The position numbers and the translations under genes are program-made. This document shows, one piece after another, positions 1-9,464 of a stretch of 64,000 nt of DNA; the stretch's first letter is position 1; each line of letters begins with the position of its first letter. This stretch comes from Bradyrhizobium sp. GTDB lineage: Bacteria; Pseudomonadota; Alphaproteobacteria; Rhizobiales; Xanthobacteraceae. The DNA is taken from the NCBI RefSeq assembly GCF_027451485.1, contig NZ_DAIDJE010000139.1:39004-103003 (forward strand), in the 5' to 3' direction. A model generated the notes under the pieces. That model was not told where the DNA came from. It did no database searches and saw nothing but the letters and a program-made list of their open reading frames with translations.

Positions 1-1
1 T

Positions 2-715
2 CTCACCGGGGCCAGCCGCGGCATCGGCCATGCGACCGTGATCCGCTTTTCCTCGGCGGGCTGGCGGGTGATCACCTGTTCGCGGCATCCGTTTCCCGAA
101 GACTGTCCCTGGGATGCCGGGCCCGAGGACCATATCCAGGTCGACCTTGCCGACCACGACGACACCGCGCGCGCGATCGCTGAGATCCGCCAGCGGCTGG
201 AGGGCGGCATGCTGCACGCGCTCGTCAACAACGCGGCCATCTCGCCCAAGGCCGAAGGCGGCAAAAGGCTCGGCTCGATCGATACCGAACTGGAAACCTG
301 GAAGCATGTCTTCCGGGTCAATTTCTTCGCCCCCATCATGATGGCGCGCGGCCTGATCGAGGAGTTGAAGGTCGCCAAGGGTTCGGTCGTCAATGTCACC
401 TCGATCGCGGGCTCGCGCGTGCATCCGTTCGCGGGCGCGGCCTATGCAACCTCGAAGGCGGCGCTCGCTGCGCTGACGCGTGAAATGGCCTCCGATTTCG
501 GCAGGCTTGGCGTGCGGGTTAATTCGATCGCGCCGGGCGAGATCGACACCTCGATCCTGTCGCCGGGCACCGAAAAGATCGTCGAACAGCAAATCCCGAT
601 GCGCCGGCTGGGCACGCCGGACGAAGTCGCCAAGATCATCTACGTGCTGTGCACCGAGACCAGCTCTTATGTGAATGGCGCCGAAATCCACATCAACGGC
701 GGCCAGCACGTTTGA
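2..715 (+). CDS. SDR family oxidoreductase, 5' end outside window
   Basis: NAD(P)-dependent short-chain dehydrogenase/reductase. The frame is open from base 2, and the translation starts inside the cofactor loop (GASRGIG), so the true start lies upstream of the window; the track's GTG start at 38 is artificial. Further family hallmarks are NNAA around the fourth strand, a YATSK catalytic Tyr/Lys motif, and a C-terminal INGGQ, typical of the classical FabG-like group. The substrate cannot be inferred. The next gene is on the opposite strand and convergent. Confidence 0.9.
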   Translation, partial: LTGASRGIGHATVIRFSSAGWRVITCSRHPFPEDCPWDAGPEDHIQVDLADHDDTARAIAEIRQRLEGGMLHALVNNAAISPKAEGGKRLGSIDTELETWKHVFRVNFFAPIMMARGLIEELKVAKGSVVNVTSIAGSRVHPFAGAAYATSKAALAALTREMASDFGRLGVRVNSIAPGEIDTSILSPGTEKIVEQQIPMRRLGTPDEVAKIIYVLCTETSSYVNGAEIHINGGQHV

Positions 716-767
716 GAGCGGTTCGCGAGGCGCGAGGGCCGGCCGGGCGCGACGCGAGAGCCCGGCT

Positions 768-992
768 TCAGATCAACCCGCGCAAAATCTGAGCGGCCTG
801 CCAGCGTAGCGCTTCCTGCGTATTGACGACGCTGGAGCACTCGTCTTCGAATTCGCCGTCACCCAGCGCTGCCCCGCAATGCCTGCAGGTACGCGCCGAG
901 ATCGCCTGTGCTCTGGCCACAATGCTGCGTCCCTGCTGGTAGCTTGCGAAATCGATGACGTTCTGCATTGGCCTTATGACTTTCTCAACCAT
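768..992 (-). CDS. small conserved-looking hypothetical protein with CxxC pair
   Basis: Protein of about 66-74 residues. The track ORF begins at 1064, but the first 24 residues look unlike protein; better starts are the ATG at 992 (MVEKVIRP) or the ATG at 968 (MQNVIDFASY), the latter preceded by AAGG. A CRHC motif and a later Cys could bind a metal or form a small zinc knuckle, but a full four-ligand site is not obvious. No function is recognised. It lies between the SDR and corA, both separately transcribed. Confidence 0.55.
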   Translation of the reverse strand: MVEKVIRPMQNVIDFASYQQGRSIVARAQAISARTCRHCGAALGDGEFEDECSSVVNTQEALRWQAAQILRGLI

Positions 993-1137
993 GGGAGTTC
1001 TCGCGCGTCGTTCGCGAGTGTTATGGCAGAAAGCCGTCGCGCAAACGTTCAGTCCACCGCTCAAATTTTAGCGGAGCGACAGGGCGAGGAGTCCGGCAAT
1101 GGGAGCGCAGTTTTTTAACCTCGCGCGAGACGGCGGT

Positions 1138-2115
1138 TTACAGCCACTTCTTCCAGCGGAAATACATGTACGGGGCGACCGCCGCGAGCACCATCATGAG
1201 CACCGCCAAGGGGTAACCGTGCTGCCATTCCAGTTCCGGCATCACCTTGAAATTCATGCCGTAGATCGAGGCGATCAGGGTCGGCGGCATCAACACCACC
1301 GCCATCACCGAAAACAGCTTGATGATGTTGTTCTGCTCGAGATTGACGACGCCGAGCATCGCGTCGAGCACGAATGTGATCTTGTTGGACAGATAGGAGG
1401 CGTGGTCGGTCAGCGATGCGACGTCGCGCTGCATGGTCTTGAGTTGCTCGCGCATGTCCTTGGTCCATTTCACGCCCTCGATGACGGCGGAGAGGAACGT
1501 CACCAAGCGACCGATCGAAACAAGGCTTTCGCGAACCTTGGAGGTCAAATCGCCCTTGCGGCCGATGGCGATCAGGATCTGCGAATAGCGCTTGGCATGG
1601 CCATGGCGCTCGCTTTCCGGTTCGAAAATCTCGTGGGACACCTGATCGACGTCCGCACCGATCCGTTCAAGGATATCGGCGCAGCGATCGATCACCGCGT
1701 CGAGAAGCTCCATCAACACCATTTCGCCGGTAACGCTGGCGGAGCAACTGCGGCCGAGCTTGTTCTCGACCAGCACAAACGGTTTCGGATCGTCGTAGCG
1801 CACCGTTACCAGGCGATGGCCGGCGAGGATGAAAGTCACCGCCGTCGTCTTCGGCGCCTCGGTGTCGGACTGGCACATCAGCGTCGCCGTCATGTACCGC
1901 GCGCCGTTTTCGATATAGAGTCGGCTCGAGATCTCGATTTCCTGCATGTCTTCCCGGGTTGGTACCGCGATCCCGGCGATCCGCTCCACCGCCCTGTCCT
2001 CGGCCGCCGTCGGCTTCACGAGGTCGATCCAGACCGCGTTGTCCGGCAGCCTGTCCAGGTCGATAACGGCCACCCTTCTCAGGGAGGATTCACTGGGCAC
2101 GAACGCCGAGAACAT
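1138..2115 (-). CDS. corA: CorA family divalent cation (Mg2+/Co2+) transporter
   Basis: Inner-membrane pentameric Mg2+ channel of the CorA family. The signature YGMNF loop lies between two C-terminal transmembrane helices, and the protein ends in the basic tail RWKKWL. The long acidic N-terminal cytoplasmic domain and total length of 325 residues fit the family. The track uses a TTG at 2121; the ATG at 2115 is preferred because GGAG lies six bases upstream of it. Monocistronic. Confidence 0.93.
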   Translation of the reverse strand: MFSAFVPSESSLRRVAVIDLDRLPDNAVWIDLVKPTAAEDRAVERIAGIAVPTREDMQEIEISSRLYIENGARYMTATLMCQSDTEAPKTTAVTFILAGHRLVTVRYDDPKPFVLVENKLGRSCSASVTGEMVLMELLDAVIDRCADILERIGADVDQVSHEIFEPESERHGHAKRYSQILIAIGRKGDLTSKVRESLVSIGRLVTFLSAVIEGVKWTKDMREQLKTMQRDVASLTDHASYLSNKITFVLDAMLGVVNLEQNNIIKLFSVMAVVLMPPTLIASIYGMNFKVMPELEWQHGYPLAVLMMVLAAVAPYMYFRWKKWL

Positions 2116-2121
2116 GCACAA

Positions 2122-2462
2122 CTCCGGACTGGCAAAGTCAGGTTAACCAAAGGACTTGTAGCCAAGAGGACGCGGCTCGATTCGGCAAACTTTTCGTGAA
2201 TGCCGGTGCCTCCCGATGATTTGCGGGGGGCATAAGGGCCGGAAGAGCGGCGGAATCCGCAGCCCGTCCGGCGAATTCCTAACAGTTCTGGCCCGCTGAA
2301 GCACTTGCGGCAAAAAAGACACAGGCCGGGCGCCGCAGTGCCGAAGGGCCATCTGCGCGCTGGAATTGTCGGCAATTTCGGCGATAATGTGAGAGCTGAA
2401 GATGGAATCGTGGCGGACAAGCGCTTTCGCCTCGACCGCGTGGCCTTCGATTGGAATCCAAA
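2122..2462. other. intergenic region between divergent corA and L,D-transpeptidase
   Basis: About 340 bases between two divergent starts, expected to hold both promoters. ORFs here (for example 2143..2547 minus) have arginine- and proline-rich shadow composition and overlap the start of the plus-strand gene. I see no convincing gene, repeat or RNA. Confidence 0.5.
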
Positions 2463-3164
2463 ATGCCGTTGAAATTGACGTCGTTGAAATTGGCAATGGC
2501 TGTGACGGCCGCCGGGCTCCTGCTCTCCGGCTGCATGGAAACGGCAACCTATGAAGCGACCAACACCGCTGCTTTCAAACAGCACGACAAGGACCTGCTG
2601 GCGAAGATCCGCTACGAAAACGTGCAGCCGCCGGAACAGTTTCGCCGCGCCATCGTCAATTATCAGCGCAAGGAAGCCCCCGGATCGATCGTAGTGGATT
2701 CCGACAACCACTACCTTTACTACGTGTTGGATGGTGGCAAGGCGATCCGCTATGGCATCACTGTTGGCGAAGAGGCCATGGCGTGGTCGGGCGTCGCCAA
2801 AATCGGCGCGATGACTGAGTGGCCGGCTTGGCATCCGACCCCAGGCGAGATCGAACGCCTCGGCGTCCCCACTTTCGTGCCGCCTGGCCCGGATAATCCG
2901 ATGGGTTCACGCGCGATGTATCTGTATTCCGGCGGCAAGGATACGCTGTTCCGCATTCACGGCACCAACCAGCCGGAATATATCGGCCAGTCGATCTCGT
3001 CCGGCTGCATTCGCATGACGAACGAGGACGTGATCGACCTCTACAACCGCGCCAAGGTCGGCACCATCGTGGTCGTGCTCGCGCCTCATCACGGCGACTC
3101 GCCGTTCAGCGGCTCGTCGCAGGTGGCGCAAGGCGGCAACACGATGTTTGGCTCCTGGCAATAA
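2463..3164 (+). CDS. L,D-transpeptidase (YkuD/ErfK domain), lipoprotein
   Basis: Periplasmic peptidoglycan cross-linking enzyme or protein-to-peptidoglycan attachment enzyme of the YkuD fold. The 233-residue protein begins with a hydrophobic leader ending in LLLSGC, a lipobox predicting a lipidated Cys. The catalytic block is present: HGTNQPEYIG followed by SSGCIRM, with the nucleophile Cys and conserved His and Arg. The ATG at 2463 is chosen over the track's TTG at 2451 because GGA lies nine bases upstream. Rhizobiales typically carry many paralogues; another is at 50741 in this window. Confidence 0.92.
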   Translation: MPLKLTSLKLAMAVTAAGLLLSGCMETATYEATNTAAFKQHDKDLLAKIRYENVQPPEQFRRAIVNYQRKEAPGSIVVDSDNHYLYYVLDGGKAIRYGITVGEEAMAWSGVAKIGAMTEWPAWHPTPGEIERLGVPTFVPPGPDNPMGSRAMYLYSGGKDTLFRIHGTNQPEYIGQSISSGCIRMTNEDVIDLYNRAKVGTIVVVLAPHHGDSPFSGSSQVAQGGNTMFGSWQ

Positions 3165-3186
3165 GCCAGCCACCTCATCTCAATAG

Positions 3187-3213
3187 AAAAGCGCTGGTCT
3201 ACCGGCGCTTTTT
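3187..3213. terminator. bidirectional intrinsic terminator hairpin
   Basis: AAAAGCGCTGG, loop TCTA, CCGGCGCTTTT: an 11-bp stem with one G:T pair, followed by a T-rich run on the plus strand. It lies between the convergent L,D-transpeptidase and extensin genes and runs into the 3' end of the extensin ORF, so it probably ends both transcripts. Confidence 0.75.
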
Positions 3214-4098
3214 CTTTGGTCGTTTCTCGGCGGCAGGCTTTTCCGCCGCCTGCTGGGAGGCAGGCTTGGCCTCGCCGCCGGCTTTCGCAGCGGCCGGCTC
3301 ATCGGCCATCTCGCGCGGCGGCGCATCGAGGGGCCGCGGCATCGGCAGCATCGGCGCAATCGCCGGGAGTGGGTCCCAAACGTCCCACTCGCAAATCCGG
3401 TAATCATTGTGCCGTTCCATCAGATCAAGATGGATATGGTCCTCGTGGTAACCGTCGGAGCCCGGCCCCAGCACCGTCGAGAATCGCGCGCAAGCCGAAT
3501 GCAGCACCGTCTCGCGCACGTCACGCGGCACGTTGCGATCGGTCAGGGAGATGGTCCGGCCGTCGGCAAATCTGAAGGAGCGAACGTCGAGCGCGTTGGC
3601 GCGGCCGTGCTCGGACAACTGCGCGCCGGCAACGCGATTGCGGCCCCGGCATTCGTAGGAATCGAAATTGTCGAGCTCCGCGACCTCGCTGCCGAGCCCT
3701 TTGGCAACGGGCTCGATGTCGGAGCGAACCCAGTCGGCAACCGCCGTGGCCATCTTGCAGCGCAGGATCGCAGCCGGCTTGAGCGTGACCCGATGTTCGT
3801 CGGGGAGCATTACGGCCTCCAGCCGCACCAGATCCTCACCGCCACACCCGCCCGGGCCGTGAATGTCGGGAATGCTCGGCGCAATCGCAATCGCCTCTGT
3901 CAAAGCGAGCCGGCAGGCAGAAGGCGGAGGTGGGGTTGCGGCCTCCGGTTCAGCACTTTTCTGTGCCGGCCCGGTGGACGGCTCAGCCTTTGCGGACGGG
4001 GCATCGACGGGCCGGGGCCTGGGCAAAGGTATTCTGGCAGCGACGGCGGGATGTGAATCGTTGAAAAAGGCAAGCAGCAACGCCGCAGCGGTAACCAT
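3199..4098 (-). CDS. extensin-like family protein, exported
   Basis: Extensin-like C-terminal domain protein of 299 residues. The track ORF of 796 residues runs antisense through the acyl-CoA ligase; the real start is MVTAAALLLAFF at 4098, which gives a signal peptide followed by a Pro/Ala linker (PRPRPVDAPSAK). The conserved domain follows, with several Cys residues, SEHGRANALDVRSF and GYHEDHIHLDL, the His/Asp set of the family, which resembles D-Ala-D-Ala peptidase-like metal sites. The C-terminus is Ala/Lys-rich and ends in KRPKKKRR. Divergent from the ligase gene. Its exact enzymatic role is not established. Confidence 0.85.
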   Translation of the reverse strand: MVTAAALLLAFFNDSHPAVAARIPLPRPRPVDAPSAKAEPSTGPAQKSAEPEAATPPPPSACRLALTEAIAIAPSIPDIHGPGGCGGEDLVRLEAVMLPDEHRVTLKPAAILRCKMATAVADWVRSDIEPVAKGLGSEVAELDNFDSYECRGRNRVAGAQLSEHGRANALDVRSFRFADGRTISLTDRNVPRDVRETVLHSACARFSTVLGPGSDGYHEDHIHLDLMERHNDYRICEWDVWDPLPAIAPMLPMPRPLDAPPREMADEPAAAKAGGEAKPASQQAAEKPAAEKRPKKKRR

Positions 4099-4224
4099 GG
4101 CAACCCGGCCGCCACATCCCCTACCAGAAGCCCACTTGCGGCATCTCTTCCCCGCGCTAGACTTTGCGCCAACTCGCGCAAAAGAACCGCGAAAACCGAC
4201 AGCACTTTCAGGAGGGACTAACGC

Positions 4225-5847
4225 ATGCTTGGTTTGATGCAAGACTGGCCTTTGCTCTGTCATCGAATTCTCGAGCACGCAGCGACAATCCACGGCAAGC
4301 AGGAAATTGTCACGCGCTCGATCGAAGGCCCCATCCATCGCACCAACTATGCCGAAATCCACAAGCGCGCGCTGAAGATCTCGCAGCGCCTGGACCGTGA
4401 CGGCATCAGGCTCGGCGACCGTGTGGCCACCATCGCCTGGAATACCTGGCGTCATCTCGAAGCCTGGTACGGCATCATGGGTATCGGCGCGATCTGCCAT
4501 ACCGTCAATCCGCGGCTGTTTCCCGAGCAAATCGCCTGGATCATCAACCACGCCCAGGACCGCGTGGTGATGACCGACATCACCTTCGTGCCGATCCTTG
4601 AAAAGATCGCCGGCAAGCTTTCGAGCGTCGAGCGCTACATCGTGCTCACCGACAAGGCTCATATGCCCGAGACATCGCTGAAAAACGCGGTCGCCTACGA
4701 GGACTGGATCGCTGAAGTCGACGGCGATTTCAAATGGAAGACCTTCGACGAGAATACCGCGGCCGCGATGTGCTACACGTCCGGCACCACCGGCGATCCC
4801 AAGGGCGTGTTGTATTCGCACCGTTCCAACGTGCTCCATGCGCTGATGGCCAATACCGGCGACTCGCTCGGCGCCTGCGCGAGCGATACAATGCTGCCGG
4901 TAGTTCCGCTGTTCCATGCCAATAGCTGGGGCATTGCCTTCTCGGCGCCATCGATGGGGACCAAGCTGGTGCTGCCCGGCGCCAAGCTGGACGGCGCTTC
5001 CGTGTTCGAGCTCATGGACACCGAAAAAGTCACCCATACTGCCGGTGTGCCCACGGTGTGGCTGATGCTGCTCAACCACATGGCGACGAACAAGCTGAAG
5101 CTGCCACATCTCCGCTTTGTAGTGTGCGGCGGCTCGGCGATGCCACGCTCGATGATCAAGGCCTTCAACGATATGGGGATTATGGCACGGCATGCCTGGG
5201 GCATGACTGAGATGAGCCCAATCGGCACGCTCGCAGCACTCAAGCCGCCGTACGACCAGCTGACCGGCGAGGCGGCACTCGACATCCTCCAGACCCAGGG
5301 TTATCCGCCCTTCGGCGTGGAAATGAAAATCACCGACGATGCCGGCAAGGAACTGCCGTGGGACGGCAAGACCTTCGGCCGCCTCAAGGTTGCGGGGCCC
5401 GCGGTCGCCAAAGCCTATTACCGCGTCGACAGCAATATTCTCGATGAGAACGGATTTTTCGATACCGGTGACGTCGCCACGATCGATCAGGACGCCTACA
5501 TGCGGATCACCGATCGCTCCAAGGACGTGATCAAGTCGGGCGGCGAATGGATTTCCTCGATCGATCTGGAAAATCTCGCCGTCGCCCATCCGGCGGTGGC
5601 GGAAGCCGCCGTGATCGGTTTACATCACCCCAAATGGGACGAGCGGCCTCTGCTCATCGTCCAGCTCAAGCAGGGCGCAAGCGCAACACGCGAGGACATC
5701 CTGAAGTTCATGGACGGCAAGATCGCCAAATGGTGGATGCCCGATGACGTCGTGTTCGTCGATGGCATTCCCCATACGGCGACCGGCAAGATCCTGAAGA
5801 CCGCGCTACGCGACCAGTTCAAGGAGTATAGTTTCCCGGGCACCTAG
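4225..5847 (+). CDS. AMP-binding acyl-CoA ligase (fatty-acid or 3-methylthiopropionate type)
   Basis: ANL-superfamily adenylating enzyme forming acyl-CoA from a carboxylate, ATP and CoA. At 540 residues it has the expected length. It contains the P-loop-like [11 protein letters not shown], the A5 motif [17 protein letters not shown] (ATP ribose binding), [15 protein letters not shown] (hinge) and the catalytic Lys in [10 protein letters not shown] near the C-terminus. Close homologues are commonly annotated as long-chain fatty-acid or 3-(methylthio)propionyl-CoA ligase (DmdB); the sequence alone does not fix the substrate. The start ATG follows GGAGGGAC. Confidence 0.9.
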   Translation: MLGLMQDWPLLCHRILEHAATIHGKQEIVTRSIEGPIHRTNYAEIHKRALKISQRLDRDGIRLGDRVATIAWNTWRHLEAWYGIMGIGAICHTVNPRLFPEQIAWIINHAQDRVVMTDITFVPILEKIAGKLSSVERYIVLTDKAHMPETSLKNAVAYEDWIAEVDGDFKWKTFDENTAAAMCYTSGTTGDPKGVLYSHRSNVLHALMANTGDSLGACASDTMLPVVPLFHANSWGIAFSAPSMGTKLVLPGAKLDGASVFELMDTEKVTHTAGVPTVWLMLLNHMATNKLKLPHLRFVVCGGSAMPRSMIKAFNDMGIMARHAWGMTEMSPIGTLAALKPPYDQLTGEAALDILQTQGYPPFGVEMKITDDAGKELPWDGKTFGRLKVAGPAVAKAYYRVDSNILDENGFFDTGDVATIDQDAYMRITDRSKDVIKSGGEWISSIDLENLAVAHPAVAEAAVIGLHHPKWDERPLLIVQLKQGASATREDILKFMDGKIAKWWMPDDVVFVDGIPHTATGKILKTALRDQFKEYSFPGT

Positions 5848-5962
5848 CGCTGGCCGGCTGGCAGCGGCGAAAGCAGAAAACGTGTCCTTGGGGACCACGG
5901 CCATTTTCACGTGCGCCTTGAATTCGAAGCCGCTTCGTGGTCTCAACGGGCTAATTTGGGGT

Positions 5963-5979
5963 CGGCCGGGTTCCGGCCG
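5963..5979. other. perfect GC-rich hairpin downstream of acyl-CoA ligase
   Basis: CGGCCGG, three-base loop, CCGGCCG in the 175-base gap before the DUF1499 gene. There is no T-tract, so it is at best a weak or factor-assisted terminator or a repeat remnant. Confidence 0.35.
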
Positions 5980-6022
5980 GCCGTCACCAACCCTGTAGAA
6001 ATCAAGGCCAAGAATCCCGCCC

Positions 6023-6877
6023 ATGGGCCGCAGGTTTTCCGCTCCCTATTTGTCGGAGCCCGTCTCGCGGCTGGCCTCGTGGTCGCGCAACCTGGCGGTA
6101 TTTGCCGTGGTGGCGGTGGTGATGTCGATCATCATCTTCCGCTTCGGCTTTCTTGAAATCAAACCGGCACTCGCAACCTTTTTCGGCGCGCTGGCCTGCG
6201 CCGGCCTCTCCATCCTGGTCGGACTGATCGGGGCTGCCGCGATCTGGCAGAGCGGCGCGCGCGGCATGAGCCGAATCCTGCTGGCATTCCTGATCGACGC
6301 GCTGTTGCTCGCCTATCCGGCCTATCTCGGCCTGCAATACCGTCAGCTGCCCGCGATCCACGACATAACCACCGATCCGATCGATCCGCCGCGCTTCGAG
6401 GCGCTGGCCCGCCTTCGCAGCGGTGACGGCGCCAACCCCGCCGTCTATGCCGGCCTCTATTCGGCTGAGCAGCAGCGTATTGCCTATCCGGACATCGAGC
6501 CAGTGGAACTCGAACTTCCGGTGGAGCGGGCCTATGAGATCACCTTGCGGCTCGTCACCCGGCGCAAATGGCTGATCATCGATGAGCGCCCTCCCCAGCC
6601 GCCGCGCCGGATCGGCCGGATCGAAGCCGTCGCCCGCACGCCGATCATGGGATTTCGCGAAGACGTGTCGATCCGCGTGAGCCCCGACGATGAGGATTCC
6701 CGCGTCGATATCCGCTCCGCCTCGCGCTATTTCGAGAGCGATCTTGGCAGCAACGCCGCGCGCGTGCGCAAGCTGATCGATGACCTCAACACGGCCGCCG
6801 ACGCCGAGAGCCTCAAGCCGGCCAAGAAGCCGGCGCAACCTGCCAAGAAGCCGCCGGCCAAAACAGTGAAGAAGTGA
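6023..6877 (+). CDS. DUF1499 domain-containing membrane protein
   Basis: Protein of 284 residues with an N-terminal hydrophobic region of about three helices (residues ~20-110, containing FAVVAVVMSIIIF and LLAFLIDALLLAYPAYLG), then a soluble region matching DUF1499: VTRRKWLIIDERPP and a central RTPIMGFREDVSIRV with VDIRSASR. The tail is Lys/Pro/Ala-rich. The function of DUF1499 is unknown. No obvious operon partner. Confidence 0.82.
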   Translation: MGRRFSAPYLSEPVSRLASWSRNLAVFAVVAVVMSIIIFRFGFLEIKPALATFFGALACAGLSILVGLIGAAAIWQSGARGMSRILLAFLIDALLLAYPAYLGLQYRQLPAIHDITTDPIDPPRFEALARLRSGDGANPAVYAGLYSAEQQRIAYPDIEPVELELPVERAYEITLRLVTRRKWLIIDERPPQPPRRIGRIEAVARTPIMGFREDVSIRVSPDDEDSRVDIRSASRYFESDLGSNAARVRKLIDDLNTAADAESLKPAKKPAQPAKKPPAKTVKK

Positions 6878-6885
6878 CGGCAGTC

Positions 6886-6982
6886 ATTCCACCGCGATGC
6901 GTAAGCATCGAGCTATAATGCGCGCGCAGCACACCAGAGAAACTCCCGGGTCTGGCGCGACGTCGCCATCCCGGAATGACCT
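6886..6982. repeat. interspersed intergenic repeat of Bradyrhizobium type
   Basis: The stretch running from CCGCGATGCGTAAGCATCGAG to CCCGGAATGACC resembles an abundant intergenic sequence I recognise from Bradyrhizobiaceae, with an internal GATGCgTAAGCATC inverted repeat and a CCCGGG...CCCGG pair. The family assignment comes from memory, since only one copy is visible here. It fills the gap between convergent genes. Confidence 0.45.
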
Positions 6983-7906
6983 TCAGGAAGCCGTCAGACG
7001 ATAACTCCCGCCGATCACGGGATCGCCATCGGTTGCGACGACGCCGCGTCCGACGAGATCCTCCAGATGCGCGAGCACGGAATAACCAGCCGCATTCATC
7101 AGGCGCGGGTCGATGCCGATATAGATCGCGCGGACGATGGTCGGAATGTCCGCCTCACCCTTGCCGAGGCGATGCAGGATCGACGCTTCGCGTGCCTGGC
7201 GATGGCGGAGCAGGAAACGCACATAGCGCACGGCTTCCGGAATTTCCGGGCCATGTCCGGAAAAATATAGCTCCTCGGACCGCTTCGTCAGCTTTTCCAG
7301 CGATGCCATATAGTCGACCATCGAGCCGTCCGGCGGCGCCACGATCGAGGTCGACCACCCCATCACATGATCGCCGACGAAGAGGAACTTCCGCTCCGGC
7401 CAGGCGAAAGCAAGATGGTTGGCGGTGTGGCCGGGCGTCGCGACCGCCTCGAGCCTCCACCCGTCGCCTTCGACGACGTCTCCCTCCCTGACCTGCACAT
7501 CAGGCCGGAAGTCGCGGTCGGCGCCCGATTCCGGATTGTGCTTTTCGCTTTCAAAGCGCGGCCGCGAAGCCCGATGCGGACCTTCGGCATAGACCGGCGC
7601 GCCCGTTGCCGACTTGATGCGCGGCGTATTCACGGAGTGGTCGCGATGGGTATGGGTGACCAGAATGTGCGTCACGGTTTCACCCCGCACCGCATCGAGG
7701 AGTGCTGCCGCGTGCGCCGCATCGTCCGGTCCCGGATCGATGATGGCGACTTTGCCGCGGCCGACGATGTAACTCACCGTGCCGGTGAAAGTGAAAGGGC
7801 TCGGATTGTTGCAGAGAATACGCCGCACCCCCGGCCGCACCTCCTCGACCACGCCGGGTGCAAGCGGAAAGTTGCGGTTGAACGGGACGTCGTCATTGTC
7901 GGGCAT
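6983..7906 (-). CDS. MBL-fold metallo-hydrolase
   Basis: Metallo-beta-lactamase-fold hydrolase of 307 residues. The metal site reads THTHRDHS near residue 85, and later ligands are in ATPGHTANH (His) and VGDHVMGWS (Asp). The C-terminal segment with a short winged-helix-like part resembles LACTB2/RNase-Z-like glyoxalase-II relatives. The substrate is unknown. The track start is a TTG; the adjacent ATG at 7906 is used instead. Confidence 0.85.
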   Translation of the reverse strand: MPDNDDVPFNRNFPLAPGVVEEVRPGVRRILCNNPSPFTFTGTVSYIVGRGKVAIIDPGPDDAAHAAALLDAVRGETVTHILVTHTHRDHSVNTPRIKSATGAPVYAEGPHRASRPRFESEKHNPESGADRDFRPDVQVREGDVVEGDGWRLEAVATPGHTANHLAFAWPERKFLFVGDHVMGWSTSIVAPPDGSMVDYMASLEKLTKRSEELYFSGHGPEIPEAVRYVRFLLRHRQAREASILHRLGKGEADIPTIVRAIYIGIDPRLMNAAGYSVLAHLEDLVGRGVVATDGDPVIGGSYRLTAS

Positions 7907-8023
7907 CAAGAGTGCTCACGGTTTGAGTTGCTGCTTCGTCATGGCCAGCCCCAACCGTTCGAAGAACGGCGTCGCTTGCGCTCGCCCGCGCGCCGGGCGT
8001 CGATGTCTTCCTTTTCGGCGAGC

Positions 8024-8061
8024 CAAGACGTGGACGGCCGGGACGAGCCCGGCCATGACAG
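8024..8061. repeat. short palindromic intergenic repeat
   Basis: The sequence ACGTGGACGGCCGGGACGAGCCCGGCCATGAC contains a perfect 7-bp stem (GGCCGGG/CCCGGCC) around ACGAG. This is a very common intergenic motif in Bradyrhizobium genomes as I know them; only one copy is visible here. It lies in the gap upstream of the MBL gene, before the 3' end of the acyl-CoA dehydrogenase gene. Confidence 0.5.
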
Positions 8062-8099
8062 CCTCTGAATGGCGGGCTCTGTCGGCGTGACGGGAAGCC

Positions 8100-9314
8100 C
8101 TACGAAAACGCCTGGATGCCGGTGATGGCGCGCCCCAGAATGAGGGCATGAACGTCGTGGGTGCCCTCGTAGGTGTTGACGGTCTCGAGGTTCGCGGTGT
8201 GCCGCATCACATGGTATTCGATCTGAATTCCGTTGCCGCCATGCATGTCACGCGCGGTGCGGGCGATATCGAGCGCCTTGCCGCAGTTGTTGCGCTTGAC
8301 GATCGATATCATCTCGGGCGCCATTTTTCCCTCGTCCATCAGTCGTCCGACCCGCAACGAGGCCTGCAGGCCCAGTGCAATCTCCGACTGCATGTCGGCG
8401 AGCTTCTTCTGGACCAGTTGCGTCGCTGCCAGCGGCTTGTTGAACTGCTTGCGGTCCAGCGTGTATTGCCGCGCGCGGTGCATGCAATCTTCGGCAGCGC
8501 CCATCGCGCCCCAGGAAATGCCGTAGCGCGCTCGATTGAGACAGCCGAATGGTCCCTTCAGACCGGAAACATTGGGCAGCAGCGCGCTTTCAGGCACTTC
8601 GACGCCGTCCATCACGACTTCGCCGGTGACGGAGGCGCGCAGCGAAAGCTTGCCGCCGATCTTCGGCGCCGAAAGACCCTTCATGCCCTTTTCGAGGATG
8701 AAACCGCGGATCTGGTTGTTGTGCTCGGCGGACTTCGCCCAGATCACGAACACGTCGGCGATCGGCGCGTTGGAGATCCACATCTTGGAGCCGGTGAGCC
8801 GGTAACCATCTGGCGTTTTCTCGGCGCGGGTCTTCATGCCGCCGGGGTCGGAACCGGCATCGGGCTCGGTCAGACCGAAGCAACCGACCCATTCGCCCGT
8901 CGCGAGCTTCGGCAGATATTTCTTGCGTTGGTTTTCGTCGCCATAGGCGTAAATCGGATGCATCACCAGCGAGGACTGCACCGAATTCATCGAGCGATAG
9001 CCGGAATCGACGCGTTCGATCTCTCGCGCTACCAGACCGTAGGCGACATAGCTGGCGTTGGCGCAGCCATATTCCTCCGGCAGCGTGATGCCGATCAGGC
9101 CGAGCTCACCCATCTCGTGAAAGATATCGCGATCGACCTTCTCTTCGAGATACGCCTTGGTGACGCGCGGCAGCAGCTTGTCCTGCGCGTAGGCACGCGC
9201 GGTATCGCGGATCATCCGCTCGTCTTCGGTCAACTGATCATCGAGTAAAAACGGATCGTCCCACTGAAAACTCACGGGAGACGGTTTGTCCTTGGCCTGA
9301 GGGCGAACGCTCAT
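8100..9314 (-). CDS. gcdH: glutaryl-CoA dehydrogenase
   Basis: FAD-dependent acyl-CoA dehydrogenase that oxidises and decarboxylates glutaryl-CoA to crotonyl-CoA in lysine and tryptophan catabolism. Acyl-CoA dehydrogenase signatures include [15 protein letters not shown] (FAD/substrate loop) and [13 protein letters not shown]. The C-terminal [19 protein letters not shown] carries the catalytic Glu and is characteristic of the GcdH subgroup. Length is 404 residues. The ATG at 9314 is preferred over the track's 9329 because AAAGGA sits just upstream. Monocistronic as far as can be seen. Confidence 0.9.
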   Translation of the reverse strand: MSVRPQAKDKPSPVSFQWDDPFLLDDQLTEDERMIRDTARAYAQDKLLPRVTKAYLEEKVDRDIFHEMGELGLIGITLPEEYGCANASYVAYGLVAREIERVDSGYRSMNSVQSSLVMHPIYAYGDENQRKKYLPKLATGEWVGCFGLTEPDAGSDPGGMKTRAEKTPDGYRLTGSKMWISNAPIADVFVIWAKSAEHNNQIRGFILEKGMKGLSAPKIGGKLSLRASVTGEVVMDGVEVPESALLPNVSGLKGPFGCLNRARYGISWGAMGAAEDCMHRARQYTLDRKQFNKPLAATQLVQKKLADMQSEIALGLQASLRVGRLMDEGKMAPEMISIVKRNNCGKALDIARTARDMHGGNGIQIEYHVMRHTANLETVNTYEGTHDVHALILGRAITGIQAFS

Positions 9315-9464
9315 GGAAAATCCTTTCACAAAGATGCCTTTATTTTAAAGCGATCGGCAGCGAAGCGCAATTGCGCCTGCTTTCTCGTTCCAAGACCGGG
9401 AATGGTGCGAGCCGCCCGATCAAACAGGCGGAGGCGTATCGCACATCGCAATCGCTTTTTCGTC

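Noticed and set aside
1099-2199. 366-codon plus-strand ORF opposite corA
   Set aside because: Exact antisense shadow of a gene with a clear GMN motif.
4099-5589. Upstream 497 codons of the 796-codon minus-strand ORF antisense to the acyl-CoA ligase
   Set aside because: Only the 3' part (3199..4098) matches a real family (extensin-like). The rest lies opposite a clear ligase gene and has the His/Arg/Gly-rich composition typical of GC-rich antisense frames.
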